DNA from: JBBDWJ01 sp963824095
GTDB lineage: Bacteria; Acidobacteriota; Terriglobia; Bryobacterales; UBA6623
Direction of reading: 5' to 3'
Assembly: GCA_963824095.1 (NCBI GenBank)
Contig: CAWGNS010000008.1
Location: forward strand, 2,914,001 to 2,978,000
Length of the DNA: 64,000 bases
A program made the translations under genes and the position numbers. Below, piece after piece: positions 1-13,030 of the stretch. Each line of letters starts with the position of its first letter. Within the stretch, counting starts at the first letter, position 1. The notes under the pieces are model-generated. The model was not told where the DNA came from. It saw nothing but the letters and a program-made list of their open reading frames with translations, and searched no databases.

Positions 1-4267
<4,267 letters not shown>

Positions 4268-4392
4268 GGCGGGGACCTCCGTTTAGCTTAGCGTGGCTTG
4301 GGGTGGGCTGTTTGGAGCCGGGAAGGGGCCTGGTCCCGGGCGCGGCTTGACCGCGGGAGCGCGAGAGGGACGCGAGAGGTACGCGAGAGGTA

Positions 4393-4530
4393 GTAGAGAC
4401 AGGCGCTCTCGCCTGTCGCCGCCGTTAGGCGGCCTGAGCTTGTGTATCTGCTCAGGCCCTGGTGTCGAGTCGAGATGTAGGACCGGGAGGGGCCTTCGCT
4501 TCGCTGCGGCCGACAGGCGAGAGCGCCTGT
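4393..4530. repeat. family A composite: two inverted palindromic units
   Basis: 4393-4417 reads GTAGAGACAGGCGCTC followed by TCGCCTGTC. 4512-4530 is the inverse, GACAGGCGAGAGCGCCTGT. Each unit is itself an imperfect palindrome, and the pair is separated by about 95 bp. The right unit breaks off after CCTGT at 4530, where other copies continue CTCTAC; the missing CTCTAC is found at 6211, the far end of the IS110 element. The rest of the 4268-4632 gap holds no gene. Confidence 0.75.
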
Positions 4531-4558
4531 TTGAATGTATAGGGGTGGAGATGAGAAA

Positions 4559-4631
4559 GGGTTCTCCTGAGGGCTACAATGCCGAGACCGGTTTAGACGA
4601 ACCGGCTCAGAAACCACAAACAGGAGAACCC
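4559..4631 (+). promoter_or_regulatory. stem-loop that buries the transposase ribosome-binding site
   Basis: GGGTTCTCCTG (4559-4569) and CAGGAGAACCC (4621-4631) are a perfect 11-bp inverted repeat. The 3' arm carries the AGGAG Shine-Dalgarno of the transposase and ends one base before its ATG (4633). Nested inside is a second hairpin, CCGGTTTAGACGAACCGG with flanking GAG/CTC. In a transcript starting outside the element the site would be sequestered, a known way to limit transposition. The structure is seen; the regulatory effect is inferred. Confidence 0.6.
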
Positions 4632-4632
4632 A

Positions 4633-5685
4633 ATGAGCGTCAATCACTATATCGGATTCGACGTCCACAAGAAAAGCATCAGCTACTGCGTCAAACGCGG
4701 CGACGGCCAGATCGTCGAGGAAGGCAAGCTGCCGGCGACGCGGGAAGTGTTGCGGCAGTGGGCCGAGCAGCGCGGCGAGCCGTGGCAAGCGGCGCTGGAG
4801 GCGACGCTGTTCAGCGGCTGGATCTACGATACGCTGCAGCCCTACGCCAGCCAACTACAGATGGGCCATCCGGCGATGATGCAGGCGATCGCCGCCTGCA
4901 AAAAGAAGACCGACCGGCTGGATGCGCGCAAAATTGCCGACCTGCTGCGCTGCGATCTGCTGCCGGCGTGCTATGTGGCGCCGGCCGAGATCCGCGAGTT
5001 GCGGCGGCTATTGCGCTACCGCAATCTGGTAGTGCGGCAGGCGGTGCGGCAGAAGAACAAGATCGCCGGCTTGCTGATGGAAGTAGGCGCGAGCTACAAC
5101 AAACGGCGGCTGTATGGCCGCAAATATTTCAGCGAGTTGCTCGAGACTCTGGAGGAAGTGCCGCCGTCGGTGAAGGATCTGCTGCGGTTGAGCCGGGGTG
5201 CGCTGCAGCTGTTCGAAGGGACGCAGCGGCAACTGCTGGCGCGACTGCGCCACGATGCGCTGTTGGCCGAACGGGTGCGGCTGCTGCGGAGCATCCCGGC
5301 GGTGGGCGAAGTGACGGCACTGACGTGGGCGCTGGAGGTGGGCGAGCCCGAACGCTTCGCCTCGATTGCGCATGCGGTGAGCTATTGCGGATTGACGTCG
5401 GCGCTGCGATCTTCCGGCGAACGCCAGCAACGCACCCCGCTTTCCAAACAGCGCAACGCGCATCTGCAGACGGTACTGATCGAAGCGGCCAAGCTGGCGC
5501 CGCGCTGGAACGAGCCACTGGCGGCGGTGTACCAGCGCGAACTCGAGCGCGGGCATCGCAACCGGGCGACGCTGGTGGTGGCGCGCAAGTTGGTGGCGTA
5601 TCTGCTGGCGGTGGACAAGTCGCGGCAGCCGTTTCACAGCCGCGGCCCACTGAGCGAGCCGGCGCCCAGCGGCCAGGCGGCGTAA
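4633..5685 (+). CDS. IS110-family transposase (DEDD recombinase)
   Basis: 350 residues, the normal length for the family. The N-terminal RuvC-like DEDD domain shows IGFDVHKKSIS (first Asp), the LEAT region (Glu) and KKTDRLDARKIADLL (last Asp pair). The C-terminal Transposase_20 domain shows LRSIPAVGEVTALTWALE, YCGLTSALRSSGERQ with the serine expected to be catalytic, and the SKQRNAHLQTVLIEAA helix. The gene is intact with a good AGGAG Shine-Dalgarno. IS110 enzymes use an RNA encoded in a non-coding end of the element to choose donor and target; the candidate region here lies downstream. Confidence 0.95.
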   Translation: MSVNHYIGFDVHKKSISYCVKRGDGQIVEEGKLPATREVLRQWAEQRGEPWQAALEATLFSGWIYDTLQPYASQLQMGHPAMMQAIAACKKKTDRLDARKIADLLRCDLLPACYVAPAEIRELRRLLRYRNLVVRQAVRQKNKIAGLLMEVGASYNKRRLYGRKYFSELLETLEEVPPSVKDLLRLSRGALQLFEGTQRQLLARLRHDALLAERVRLLRSIPAVGEVTALTWALEVGEPERFASIAHAVSYCGLTSALRSSGERQQRTPLSKQRNAHLQTVLIEAAKLAPRWNEPLAAVYQRELERGHRNRATLVVARKLVAYLLAVDKSRQPFHSRGPLSEPAPSGQAA

Positions 5686-5711
5686 GCCGCTCTGAGCTCA
5701 CCAGCGGGAAA

Positions 5712-5877
5712 GGTTGTTTTCCTCGCCGAGCCGCCCGTCGTCGCGCCCGGCGTAGCAGAACGGTCCTCGCTGTCCAGGGTACGCTGCGCCGCGCCACAAC
5801 ACGGCGCGCCCTGGACAGCTGCGGGCCGTTCTGCAAAGCAAGACGCCGCGACGGGCGGCTCCGGCGGGAAAACAACC
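5712..5877 (+). ncRNA. 166-nt near-perfect long hairpin in the IS110 right end; candidate guide (bridge/seek) RNA region
   Basis: Nested inverted arms: GGTTGTTTTCC (5712-5722) with GGAAAACAACC (5867-5877); GAGCCGCCCGTCG with CGACGGGCGGCTC; CAGAACGG with CCGTTCTG; CTGTCCAGGG with CCCTGGACAG; GCGCCGCG around a CACAAC loop with CGGCGCGC. The centre is near 5795. A second palindromic region follows (GAGCGGCCGG near 5923 with CCGGCCGCTT near 6001, and GGGAGTTCCGACTCCC at 5958-5973). No convincing protein is encoded in 5686-6210. Structured non-coding IS110 ends encode the guide RNA in characterised elements; that this one does is inference. Confidence 0.45.
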
Positions 5878-6308
5878 CCAGCCGACTGGTTGGGAAAACA
5901 CAGCAACGTTTTGCCAGCGAACGAGCGGCCGGTCCTCGCCGGGTAGCGACTGCAACCGGGAGTTCCGACTCCCGTTTTGCCCCTGTGCCTGTTTCGAGGC
6001 CGGCCGCTTTGCTCTCACTCAATCTTCGAGGACGGCGTCGAGCTGTTCCCGCACATGGATGTCTGGTCCCGCTGACGCGTGGACCCGTTTGCGAACCGCT
6101 CGCTGGCAAACCGTGGCACCGACGATATCGCTTTCGGCGCCCCAGCAGAACCCTGTTCCGGCGTCCAGGGAAATCTCCGTTTTCCCTTGACATATTCCTA
6201 TCATGGATGTCTCTACCTTCCGAAGGGCAAAGTGGACCCAAGGTCGGCGCATACGCCGACGTTTCTTGGCCTTAGTGCGTCGCTGACCGAGCTTCTACGT
6301 TTGGCTTT

Positions 6309-6334
6309 GGACAGGCCGGAGGCCTGCCCCACTG
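6309..6334 (+). repeat. family B dispersed repeat
   Basis: GGACAGGCCGGAGGCCTGCC followed by CCACTG. The palindromic core CAGGCCGGAGGCCTG is shared with copies at 21011-21036 and 38983-39006. It lies between the IS110 element and rmuC. A TATAAT at 6368-6373 just downstream could be a -10 box, but no -35 is evident. Confidence 0.7.
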
Positions 6335-6528
6335 GGTGGCCCCGGGGAGGCGCTGGTGGGCATTCGGTATAATTGCGGGTTTACGCTTCGTTGGCGACGA
6401 CCCCCTCCTCCCAACTCTGCCGGCGGCGCCCGGCGGATGGGCGGGCCCGAATATCCTGGGCCCACAGGGCCACGAGCGTCCCTGGCGCCTGCGCGTGGGA
6501 ACCACACGGGTTCTGGCGCGACCTGAAC

Positions 6529-7965
6529 GTGCTGATTATCGACCTCACCATTCTCACCCTGCTCGCGATCGGCGTGCTGCTGCTGGCCGTGCTCGCCGGC
6601 GGACTGCAGAGCCGGCGCCGCGAGATCAACGGCGCGTTGGACCGCCTCGACGCCCGCCTCGACGAGCAGGGTAAGCGCACCGACGCGTTGTCGTCGACGC
6701 TGGCCGTCAGCTCGCGGGCGACCGAGGAAGTCGTGCGCCGTCTCGATCACGACCTGCGCGAGCAGCAGAACGCCGCCCAGCACAGCTTGCTGCAGCAGCT
6801 TGCCGCCATGCGCGGGCAGCAGCAGGAATCCATCCAGCAATTGCGCGAAGGGCTGATCGAGCGCTTTGGCGTGCTGCAGCAGGGCCTCGAGCAGCGTCAA
6901 GGCGACGCGCAGCAGGCGATGCAACAGAATTTTCAAGACAGCGTCGAGCGCGTGCAGCGCCAGGTCGCCGAGCGCTTGACGAGCGCTTCGGAAGATCTGG
7001 GCAAGCGCATGGAAACCCTGACGCAATCCACCGACAAGCAGCTCCAGGAGATCAGCGGGCAGGTCGAGCGGCGGCTCACCGAAGGATTCGAGAAAACCAC
7101 CGAGACCTTCCACAACGTGCTGACCCGGCTACAGCTCATCGACGAGGCTCAAAAGAAAATCACCGAGCTGTCGACGAACGTGGTGAGCCTGCAGGAAGTG
7201 CTGGCGGACCGGACTTCGCGAGGTACCTTCGGCGAAGTGCAGTTGCACGCCCTGGTGAGCAACCTGATGCCGGAGGCGAGCTACCAGATGCAATACACCT
7301 TGTCGAACGGCAAGATCGTGGATTGCATGCTGTTTCTGCCCGAGCCGACCGGCAAGGTGCCGATCGATTCGAAGTTTCCGCTGGAAAACTACCGCCGCAT
7401 GACCTCGCCGGACGGCCCTGAGGACGAGCGCAAGGCGGCGGAGCGCAATTTCGCGCGCGACGTGCGGACGCACGTGCAGGACGTGGCTTCGAAATACATC
7501 CTGGCGGGTGAAACCTCGCAGGCGGCGCTGTTGTTCATTCCGGCGGAGGCGGTTTTCGCCGAGATTCACGCGCGCTATCCGGAGCTGGTGGAAGAGGCGC
7601 ACCGCGCGCGCGTGATGATGGCCTCGCCGACGACACTGTGGGCGATTCTGACGACGGCGGGCGCGGTGCTCAAAGACGCCGCCACGCGTAAGCAGGTGCA
7701 CATCATTCAGGAACACCTGACGTTCTTATCGCGCGATTTCGAGCGCTTTCAGGAGCGCATGGAGGCCCTGGCGCGGCACATCCGCCAGGCTCACGAGGAC
7801 GTCGACCAGGTGCACACCTCGGCGCGGAAGATCACCAGCCGGTTCGGGAAGATCGAGCGGCTGGAGCTGGAAGGCGAGGGCAAATCGTCGGAGCCGACGC
7901 TGCCGTTCGGCGGCGACGAGGGCGAGGACGAGCCGCAGTCGGGAGCCGCCGCCGCGGGCGACTAG
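6529..7965 (+). CDS. rmuC: RmuC-family DNA recombination-limiting protein
   Basis: 478 residues from a GTG start chosen because it places the N-terminal membrane helix first (LTILTLLAIGVLLLAVLAGG). The open frame extends upstream to 6373, but that part is unlike RmuC. A long coiled coil (about residues 40-220, rich in QQ, LREG and EQRQ heptads) precedes the RmuC domain: RGTFGEVQLHALV, DCMLFLPEPTGKVPIDSKFPLENY, a VASKYI region, ETSQAALLFIPAEAVFAEIH and ASPTTLWAILTT. RmuC proteins limit inversions at short inverted repeats, which is notable in a window full of palindromic repeats. The family resembles nucleases; the activity is inferred. Confidence 0.92.
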   Translation: MLIIDLTILTLLAIGVLLLAVLAGGLQSRRREINGALDRLDARLDEQGKRTDALSSTLAVSSRATEEVVRRLDHDLREQQNAAQHSLLQQLAAMRGQQQESIQQLREGLIERFGVLQQGLEQRQGDAQQAMQQNFQDSVERVQRQVAERLTSASEDLGKRMETLTQSTDKQLQEISGQVERRLTEGFEKTTETFHNVLTRLQLIDEAQKKITELSTNVVSLQEVLADRTSRGTFGEVQLHALVSNLMPEASYQMQYTLSNGKIVDCMLFLPEPTGKVPIDSKFPLENYRRMTSPDGPEDERKAAERNFARDVRTHVQDVASKYILAGETSQAALLFIPAEAVFAEIHARYPELVEEAHRARVMMASPTTLWAILTTAGAVLKDAATRKQVHIIQEHLTFLSRDFERFQERMEALARHIRQAHEDVDQVHTSARKITSRFGKIERLELEGEGKSSEPTLPFGGDEGEDEPQSGAAAAGD

Positions 7966-7986
7966 CGCCGGGCGGGAGCTTCGTAG

Positions 7987-8011
7987 GTAGAGACAGGCGC
8001 TCCCGCCTGTC
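7987..8011 (+). repeat. family A dispersed palindromic repeat
   Basis: GTAGAGACAGGCGCTCCC followed by GCCTGTC, matching 4393-4417 and 10569-10593. It lies in the 204-bp space between the convergent rmuC and TolC-like genes. Confidence 0.8.
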
Positions 8012-8169
8012 TGCAGCGTTTGGCCTATCCCCATGATGCGCGCTGAGGCGGCGGCATTCCGTGAACCGCCGGCAATTCTTACGGCACGGCAGCCTCTTAC
8101 GAGCGGGCATCCCGTGACGGCAGGGTGTTTTCGCAGGGCCCGCGAGAGACACAGGCAGGATTGCCCGTG

Positions 8170-10128
8170 CTACTGGTGCTCGAGCAAAGCCGGGGGCGGC
8201 GGGTCGGGCTGCTTCGAGACTTTTCCTACGTAGGCCTCTTCCACCGATACGTTGTTCTTCGCCAAGGTCTGGCCGGTGACTCGATCGAGTTCGACGCGGT
8301 CGCTGATGTAGCTGCGCATGGAGTCGATTTCAGCGGTTCGCGCGGTGGCCAGGTCGCGCTGCGCCTGGACGATTTGGAAAATCGTCGACGAGCCCAGATC
8401 GAAGCGCTTGCGCTCGGAATCGAGCATCTCTTCCTGGAGCTTGCGTCCCTCGACCGCCGCCTCGTAGGTCTGGCGCGCGTCCTGCAAGTTCGTCAGAGCC
8501 CGCTTCACTTCCAGCTTGATGCTGTTTTCGGCTTGGCGGAGTTGGATATCCGCCTTTCTGCGCCGCAGCAGCTCGCGCGTCATGTCGGCCTGCGCCTGGC
8601 GGTTCTTGAGAGGAATGTTCAACTGCAGTGACATCCCGTAGTCGGGAAAGTTGCGCCGGAACACCTGGCCGAGCGCGTTGCCGAAGCCACCGACGAAATA
8701 CGAGTCGGGCGGGGGCACGTCGGCCGAGCCGATCAGGTTGGGGTTGAGCGAGCCGGCCAGGCCGTTGTTGGTGGCGAAGCCGACGATGTCGACCGAGGGC
8801 AGCATGGCGTTGCGGATGCCCTTGAGGTTGAGGTCGCTATTGGTGAGTCCGATGCGCTGCTGGGTCAGCGTCGGGCGCGACTGCAGTGCCATCGTCACCA
8901 GGTCTTGCAAAGGCTGGACCGGCTCGACCGCGGGAATGTCGACGTGATCGGTGGGCACGATCTCGACCAGCGCCAGCGTGGCGCCGGTGGGGCCGCTCTT
9001 GGTGAGCGCGTTCTTGAGGATGTCCTGCTGTTGTTTGACTGTGTTTTCGGCCTGGATGAGCTGGCGGTGGAAGTTGACCGCCTCGGCCTTGGCCCGGGTG
9101 ACCTCGATGCGCGCCAGCAGGCCCAGGTCCACCTTCTTCTGGTTGTCGGTGACAAGCTGCTCGGCCAGGGCCAGGTCGGCGCGGCGCGCCTCGGCGGTCT
9201 GCAGGAAACTGACCAGGTCCCAGTAGAGGTTCTGAATTCGCGAAACGGTGGTGATGACCTGCTCTTTGAACTGCAGGTCCTGCAACTCGCGGTTATTGTT
9301 GGCGACGCGGATCTGCCGCTCGTTGATGGCGCGCCCGAAGCCCTGGGTCAGCCGCTGCCGCACCGACAGGTTCAACTCGCTGCTGATGGTGGGGTTGAGG
9401 TTGTTGCGCAGGTTGTTGTCGGACTGGTTGAAGTTCGTGAACCCCAGATTGACCGTGGTGCCGGTGGTGAAACCCTTGGAGAGGTTGAACTGATAGCTGC
9501 CGAAGTTCTGGATCAGCGTGTTGGTGCCGGTGACGAAGTTGGAGATCTGGGGGTTGCTCTGGCGCGTCCAGAACATGCTGGTGGTGACCACCGGGTCGAG
9601 CGCGGTGACCTGGGTGCCGAAAAACGAGCTGGCCGAGCCGGTGCCGCCGCTGCCGCCCGAGGCCGCCGACGCGGCGTCGCCGGCCCCGGTCGAGATGCCG
9701 GTGGCCTGGCCCGGGGCCCCCTGCTGGCCTCCGCCGCCGCCCTGCGCCGACGATTGCGTCGAAAGGGTGCTGATCTGCGTCTGCACGCCGCTGAGGTTCT
9801 GGCCGGCGCGGGCGCGCAGGATATCGGTGTCGGCCTCCAGCGGCGCGTAGCGCGAGACCGCGATATCGAGGTTGTTCTCGAGCGCAATGGCCAGCGCGTC
9901 CGATAGGGAAAGATAGAGCTTGCCGTCGCGGATCATCTGGTCGAGGCGCTGGGTGTCGGACAGGTTGGCTGGGCCGATTTCGCGCGGCTTATAGATGTTG
10001 AAGTTCGGGAAGCTGCCGGCGCTGCGCGTCAGGTCGAACGACTGCTGGGTGATCTGGGCGGGAAGTCCGGCCGAAAACAATGAAAGGGCTCCGGAAAACA
10101 GCAGCGGTCGGAGCAGTTTGCGAAACAT
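8170..10128 (-). CDS. TolC-family outer-membrane efflux channel
   Basis: 652 residues from ATG at 10128, preceded by AGGAGATCGCTG. Signal peptide MFRKLLRPLLFSGALSLFSA, cleaved near GLPAQ. Two outer-membrane-efflux repeats give long helices: LSLSDALAIALENNLDIAVSRY at the first repeat start; KVDLGLLARIEVTRAKAEAV; and, in the second repeat, RRRKADIQLRQAENSIKLEVKRAL then LDSERKRFDLGSSTIFQIVQAQRDL. It likely forms the exit duct of a tripartite efflux or secretion system, but no inner-membrane partner is adjacent. A Gly/Ala/Ser-rich low-complexity insert (about residues 118-165) would sit in the extracellular or beta-strand region and is longer than usual. Confidence 0.9.
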   Translation of the reverse strand: MFRKLLRPLLFSGALSLFSAGLPAQITQQSFDLTRSAGSFPNFNIYKPREIGPANLSDTQRLDQMIRDGKLYLSLSDALAIALENNLDIAVSRYAPLEADTDILRARAGQNLSGVQTQISTLSTQSSAQGGGGGQQGAPGQATGISTGAGDAASAASGGSGGTGSASSFFGTQVTALDPVVTTSMFWTRQSNPQISNFVTGTNTLIQNFGSYQFNLSKGFTTGTTVNLGFTNFNQSDNNLRNNLNPTISSELNLSVRQRLTQGFGRAINERQIRVANNNRELQDLQFKEQVITTVSRIQNLYWDLVSFLQTAEARRADLALAEQLVTDNQKKVDLGLLARIEVTRAKAEAVNFHRQLIQAENTVKQQQDILKNALTKSGPTGATLALVEIVPTDHVDIPAVEPVQPLQDLVTMALQSRPTLTQQRIGLTNSDLNLKGIRNAMLPSVDIVGFATNNGLAGSLNPNLIGSADVPPPDSYFVGGFGNALGQVFRRNFPDYGMSLQLNIPLKNRQAQADMTRELLRRRKADIQLRQAENSIKLEVKRALTNLQDARQTYEAAVEGRKLQEEMLDSERKRFDLGSSTIFQIVQAQRDLATARTAEIDSMRSYISDRVELDRVTGQTLAKNNVSVEEAYVGKVSKQPDPPPPALLEHQ

Positions 10129-10961
10129 CAGCGATCTCCTTGGTGTGGTCGTTCGACGCCCGGCTGCCGGATACCCTGGCGGCGCGACCGAAGCCGCCCG
10201 GGAAAGGCCGGGAAATGCATGGGTGTTCGATGGGCCGGACCGCCGCCGGGTTCCACCGGGACATTGCTGGTTCGCCGGCCGCGGCCGATCACCGCGGAGA
10301 GCAGTCCCAGCGTTGCTTGCATCCCGGGGATCGATCGGCGGAAACGCCCAACCTGTTAGGACGTGCAGGAACCAGCGCAGTTTGGTCTTTTCTCCCCGCG
10401 GCCCGCGAGGCGCCCCCCGTGCGCGGGGAAGCCTGCCATTGGGAGTACGAGGCCCGTGAGAGAAATGTTTCTTCCAACCCATTTTCGCGGAAGACGGGCC
10501 GTTTAGGGGAGATACGGCCAGGAGCAGGTGGACGCCCGCGGTTTGGCCCTTCTGAAACCTTTCTGAAGGTAGAGACAGGCGCTCGCGCCTGTCGGCCGCA
10601 GCGCAGCGGAGGCCTTCCTGGTCCTGTACTTTGACGGGACGGTGACTCGGGACACAGTGGCTCGGGACACGGGCGGGATTGGGCCGCGCATACGCCATGG
10701 ACTCGTCGCCTGCGCCTGGACGGGTCCACAAGCTAAGGCCGCCTGACGGCGGCGACAGGCGGGAGCGCCTGTCTCTACACAGGACAGACAAGATTGTCTG
10801 TCCCACGTCATGGGTTGGCGGGCATCTGGCACACTGAAACGATGCGCGCAGAAACGACCCGGCCTGCTGCGGGGCTTTCGAGGGCTGTTGTATAGTGTTT
10901 GAACCTCCCCGACGAGGGTCCCTCCCGCAGGATCTCCATCGCGCTATTGGAGTTATTTGGA
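10129..10961. other. 833-bp intergenic region with family A repeats, no gene seen
   Basis: Divergent space between the TolC-like gene and acs. It holds two inverted family A units (10569-10593 and 10754-10778) about 160 bp apart, the same arrangement as at 4393-4530. TATAGT at 10891-10896 could be the acs -10 box, but no clear -35 precedes it. The open frames here have no protein-like character. Confidence 0.6.
10569..10778. repeat. family A composite: inverted pair
   Basis: 10569-10593 reads GTAGAGACAGGCGCTCGC then GCCTGTC. 10754-10778 is the inverse, GACAGGCGGGAGCGCC then TGTCTCTAC. The flanks also match the pair near 4.4 kb: GCCGCAGCGCAGCGGAGGCC corresponds to CTTCGCTTCGCTGCGGCC there. 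The mobile unit may therefore be a roughly 140-210-bp composite, not just the 25-bp palindrome. Confidence 0.75.
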
Positions 10962-12896
10962 ATGGCCGCAGAAAAGCTGTATTACCCGCCCAAGCATTTT
11001 TCCGAGAAAGCCGACATTGGCAGCATGGAGCAGTACGAGGAGCTCTATCGGCAAGCCAACGAAGACCCGGAGGCCTTTTGGGGCAAGCTGGCCGAGACCG
11101 AGCTCGACTGGTTCCAGAAGTGGTCGAAGGTGCTCGACTGGTCCGATGCACCGTTCGCCAAGTGGTTCACCGGCGGCCAACTCAACATGAGCTACAACTG
11201 CCTGGACCGGCACCTGACGACGTGGCGCAAGAACAAGGCCGCCATCATCTGGGAAGGCGAGCCGGGCGACATTCTGGTGCTCACCTACCAGGAGCTTTAC
11301 CGGCGGGTTTGCCGGTTCGCTAATACGCTGAAAGCGCTTGGCTTACAAAAAGGCGACCGGGCCATCATCTACATGCCGATGGTGCCGCAGTTGCCGACGG
11401 CGATGCTGGCCTGCGCGCGGCTGGGGATCATCCACAGTGTGGTGTTCGGCGGGTTTTCGGCCGAGGCGCTCAAGACGCGCATTCTCGACCTCGACGCCAA
11501 GCTGGTGATCACCGCCGACGGCGGCAACCGCCGCGGCAAGCCGGTGAAGCTCAAGGATGCCGCCGACGACGCGATGGCCGAGTGTCCTGGCGTCAAGCAT
11601 TGCATCGTTTACGCGCGGCTTAACGACAAGGTCAACATGAAGCCGGGCCGCGACCACCTGTGGACCGACATCGTGGCCGACGCCGACGATGTCTGCGAGC
11701 CCGTCAAGCTCGATTCCGAGCACCCGCTCTACGTGCTCTACACCTCGGGAACGACCGGCAAGCCCAAAGGAATCGTCCACACCACCGGCGGCTACGCGCT
11801 GCAGGTGGCGATGACGATGAAGTGGGTGTTCGACCTCAAGGACGAGGACACCTACTGGTGCGCGGCCGACGTCGGCTGGGTCACCGGCCACAGCTACATC
11901 GTCTACGGCCCGCTGCTGCGCGGCGCAACAACGGTGATGTACGAGGGCGCGCCGGACTTTCCCGAGCCCGACCGCTTCTGGCGCATCATCGAAAAATACC
12001 GGGTCAATATTTTCTACACTTCGCCGACGGCCGTGCGGGCGTTCGTGCGGCAGGGCGAGCATTGGCCCAACCGCCACGACCTTTCGAGCCTGCGGTTGTT
12101 GGGGTCGGTGGGCGAGCCGATCAACCCCTCGGCCTGGGAGTGGTACTACGAGGTGATCGGCAAAGGGCGCTGCCCCATTGTGGACACCTGGTGGCAGACC
12201 GAAACCGGGTCGATCATGATCTCGCCGATCCCCGGAGCGACGCCGCTCAAACCCGGCTCGGGCACCAAGCCGCTGCCGGGCGTCATCGCCGATGTGGTCG
12301 ACATGGAGGGCAATCCGGTGGAGCCGGGCGGCGAGGGCTACCTGATCATCCGCAAGCCCTGGCCGTCGATGTTCCGCACGTTGTGGGGCGACCCCGAGCG
12401 TTTCAAGGAAAACTACTGGACGCGGATGCCGGGCATCTATTTCACCGGCGACGCGGCGCGGCGCGACGAAGATGGCTACATCTGGGTGCTGGGGCGGGTG
12501 GACGACGTGATGAACGTCAGCGGCCACCGGCTGAGCACGATGGAGCTGGAATCGGCGCTGGTGCGCCACGAAACCGTGGCCGAGGCGGCGGTGATCGGCA
12601 AGCCGCACGAGATTACCGGCCAGGCGGTGGTGGCGTTCGTGACCCTCAAGAAGGGGATCGAGCCGACCGATGAGTTGGCCGCGACGCTGCGGGAGTGGGT
12701 CTCGCGCGAGATCGGCAAATTCGCGCGGCCCGAGCAGATCCGCTTCAGCGAGGCGCTGCCGAAGACCCGCAGCGGCAAGATCATGCGGCGGCTGCTGCGC
12801 GAGATCGTCACCAGCGACAAGGTGACGGGCGATATCACCACGCTCGAGGATCTTTCGGTGATCAACCGTTTGGCGACCGGGCCGACCGAAGATTAG
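10962..12896 (+). CDS. acs: acetyl-CoA synthetase (AMP-forming)
   Basis: Converts acetate, ATP and CoA to acetyl-CoA through acetyl-AMP in the cytoplasm. 644 residues, the usual length. Start ATG at 10962 with GGAG nine bases upstream. Motifs: MSYNCLDRHL, the P-loop-like YTSGTTGKPKGIVHTTGGY, WCAADVGWVTGHSY, DTWWQTETGS, YFTGDAARRDEDGY, the hinge GRVDDVMNVSGHRLST, and the C-terminal TRSGKIMRRLLR with the lysine that is catalytic and acetylation-controlled in this family. It stands alone; ddl is convergent downstream. Confidence 0.97.
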   Translation: MAAEKLYYPPKHFSEKADIGSMEQYEELYRQANEDPEAFWGKLAETELDWFQKWSKVLDWSDAPFAKWFTGGQLNMSYNCLDRHLTTWRKNKAAIIWEGEPGDILVLTYQELYRRVCRFANTLKALGLQKGDRAIIYMPMVPQLPTAMLACARLGIIHSVVFGGFSAEALKTRILDLDAKLVITADGGNRRGKPVKLKDAADDAMAECPGVKHCIVYARLNDKVNMKPGRDHLWTDIVADADDVCEPVKLDSEHPLYVLYTSGTTGKPKGIVHTTGGYALQVAMTMKWVFDLKDEDTYWCAADVGWVTGHSYIVYGPLLRGATTVMYEGAPDFPEPDRFWRIIEKYRVNIFYTSPTAVRAFVRQGEHWPNRHDLSSLRLLGSVGEPINPSAWEWYYEVIGKGRCPIVDTWWQTETGSIMISPIPGATPLKPGSGTKPLPGVIADVVDMEGNPVEPGGEGYLIIRKPWPSMFRTLWGDPERFKENYWTRMPGIYFTGDAARRDEDGYIWVLGRVDDVMNVSGHRLSTMELESALVRHETVAEAAVIGKPHEITGQAVVAFVTLKKGIEPTDELAATLREWVSREIGKFARPEQIRFSEALPKTRSGKIMRRLLREIVTSDKVTGDITTLEDLSVINRLATGPTED

Positions 12897-12995
12897 GGCG
12901 GGGGGCCGGCGCTGGCGCCTTTGGTTTGGTTTGGCGCGATGGTTGTCGGGCCGAGGTGCGGGTGCTCTGAGAGGAGCGGGTCGCTTTGCGACCCG

Positions 12996-13017
12996 GTACA
13001 GGCGGGAGCGCCTGTAC
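12996..13017 (-). repeat. family A dispersed repeat (variant)
   Basis: GTACAGGCGGGAGCGCCTGTAC is a fully symmetric variant of the family A core. It lies in the 134-bp gap between the convergent acs and ddl genes, after a small hairpin GGGTCGCTTTGCGACCC (12978-12994). Confidence 0.7.
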
Positions 13018-13030
13018 CTACTTTGCACAG

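Larger units (their letters stand above)
4531..6210 (+). mobile_element. IS110-family insertion sequence, inferred ends
   Basis: Boundaries are inferred from an interrupted repeat. Left flank ...GAGCGCCTGT (to 4530) joined to CTCTACC (from 6211) recreates the uninterrupted family A sequence GAGCGCCTGTCTCTACC seen at 10764-10778. TGT occurs at both junctions (4528-4530 and 6208-6210), as expected for the core shared by both ends in IS110 recombination, which makes no classical target duplication. Weak subterminal inverted similarity is visible (TATAGGGG near 4540; reverse complement of CCTATC near 6197). The 1,680-bp element has a short left non-coding end (102 bp) and a long right end (about 525 bp), as in the IS1111-like subgroup. 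Ends may be off by a few bases. Confidence 0.6.

Noticed and set aside
6019..6252. 77-codon minus-strand frame overlapping the IS110 right end
   Set aside because: No family resemblance, no ribosome-binding site, and it crosses the inferred IS boundary.
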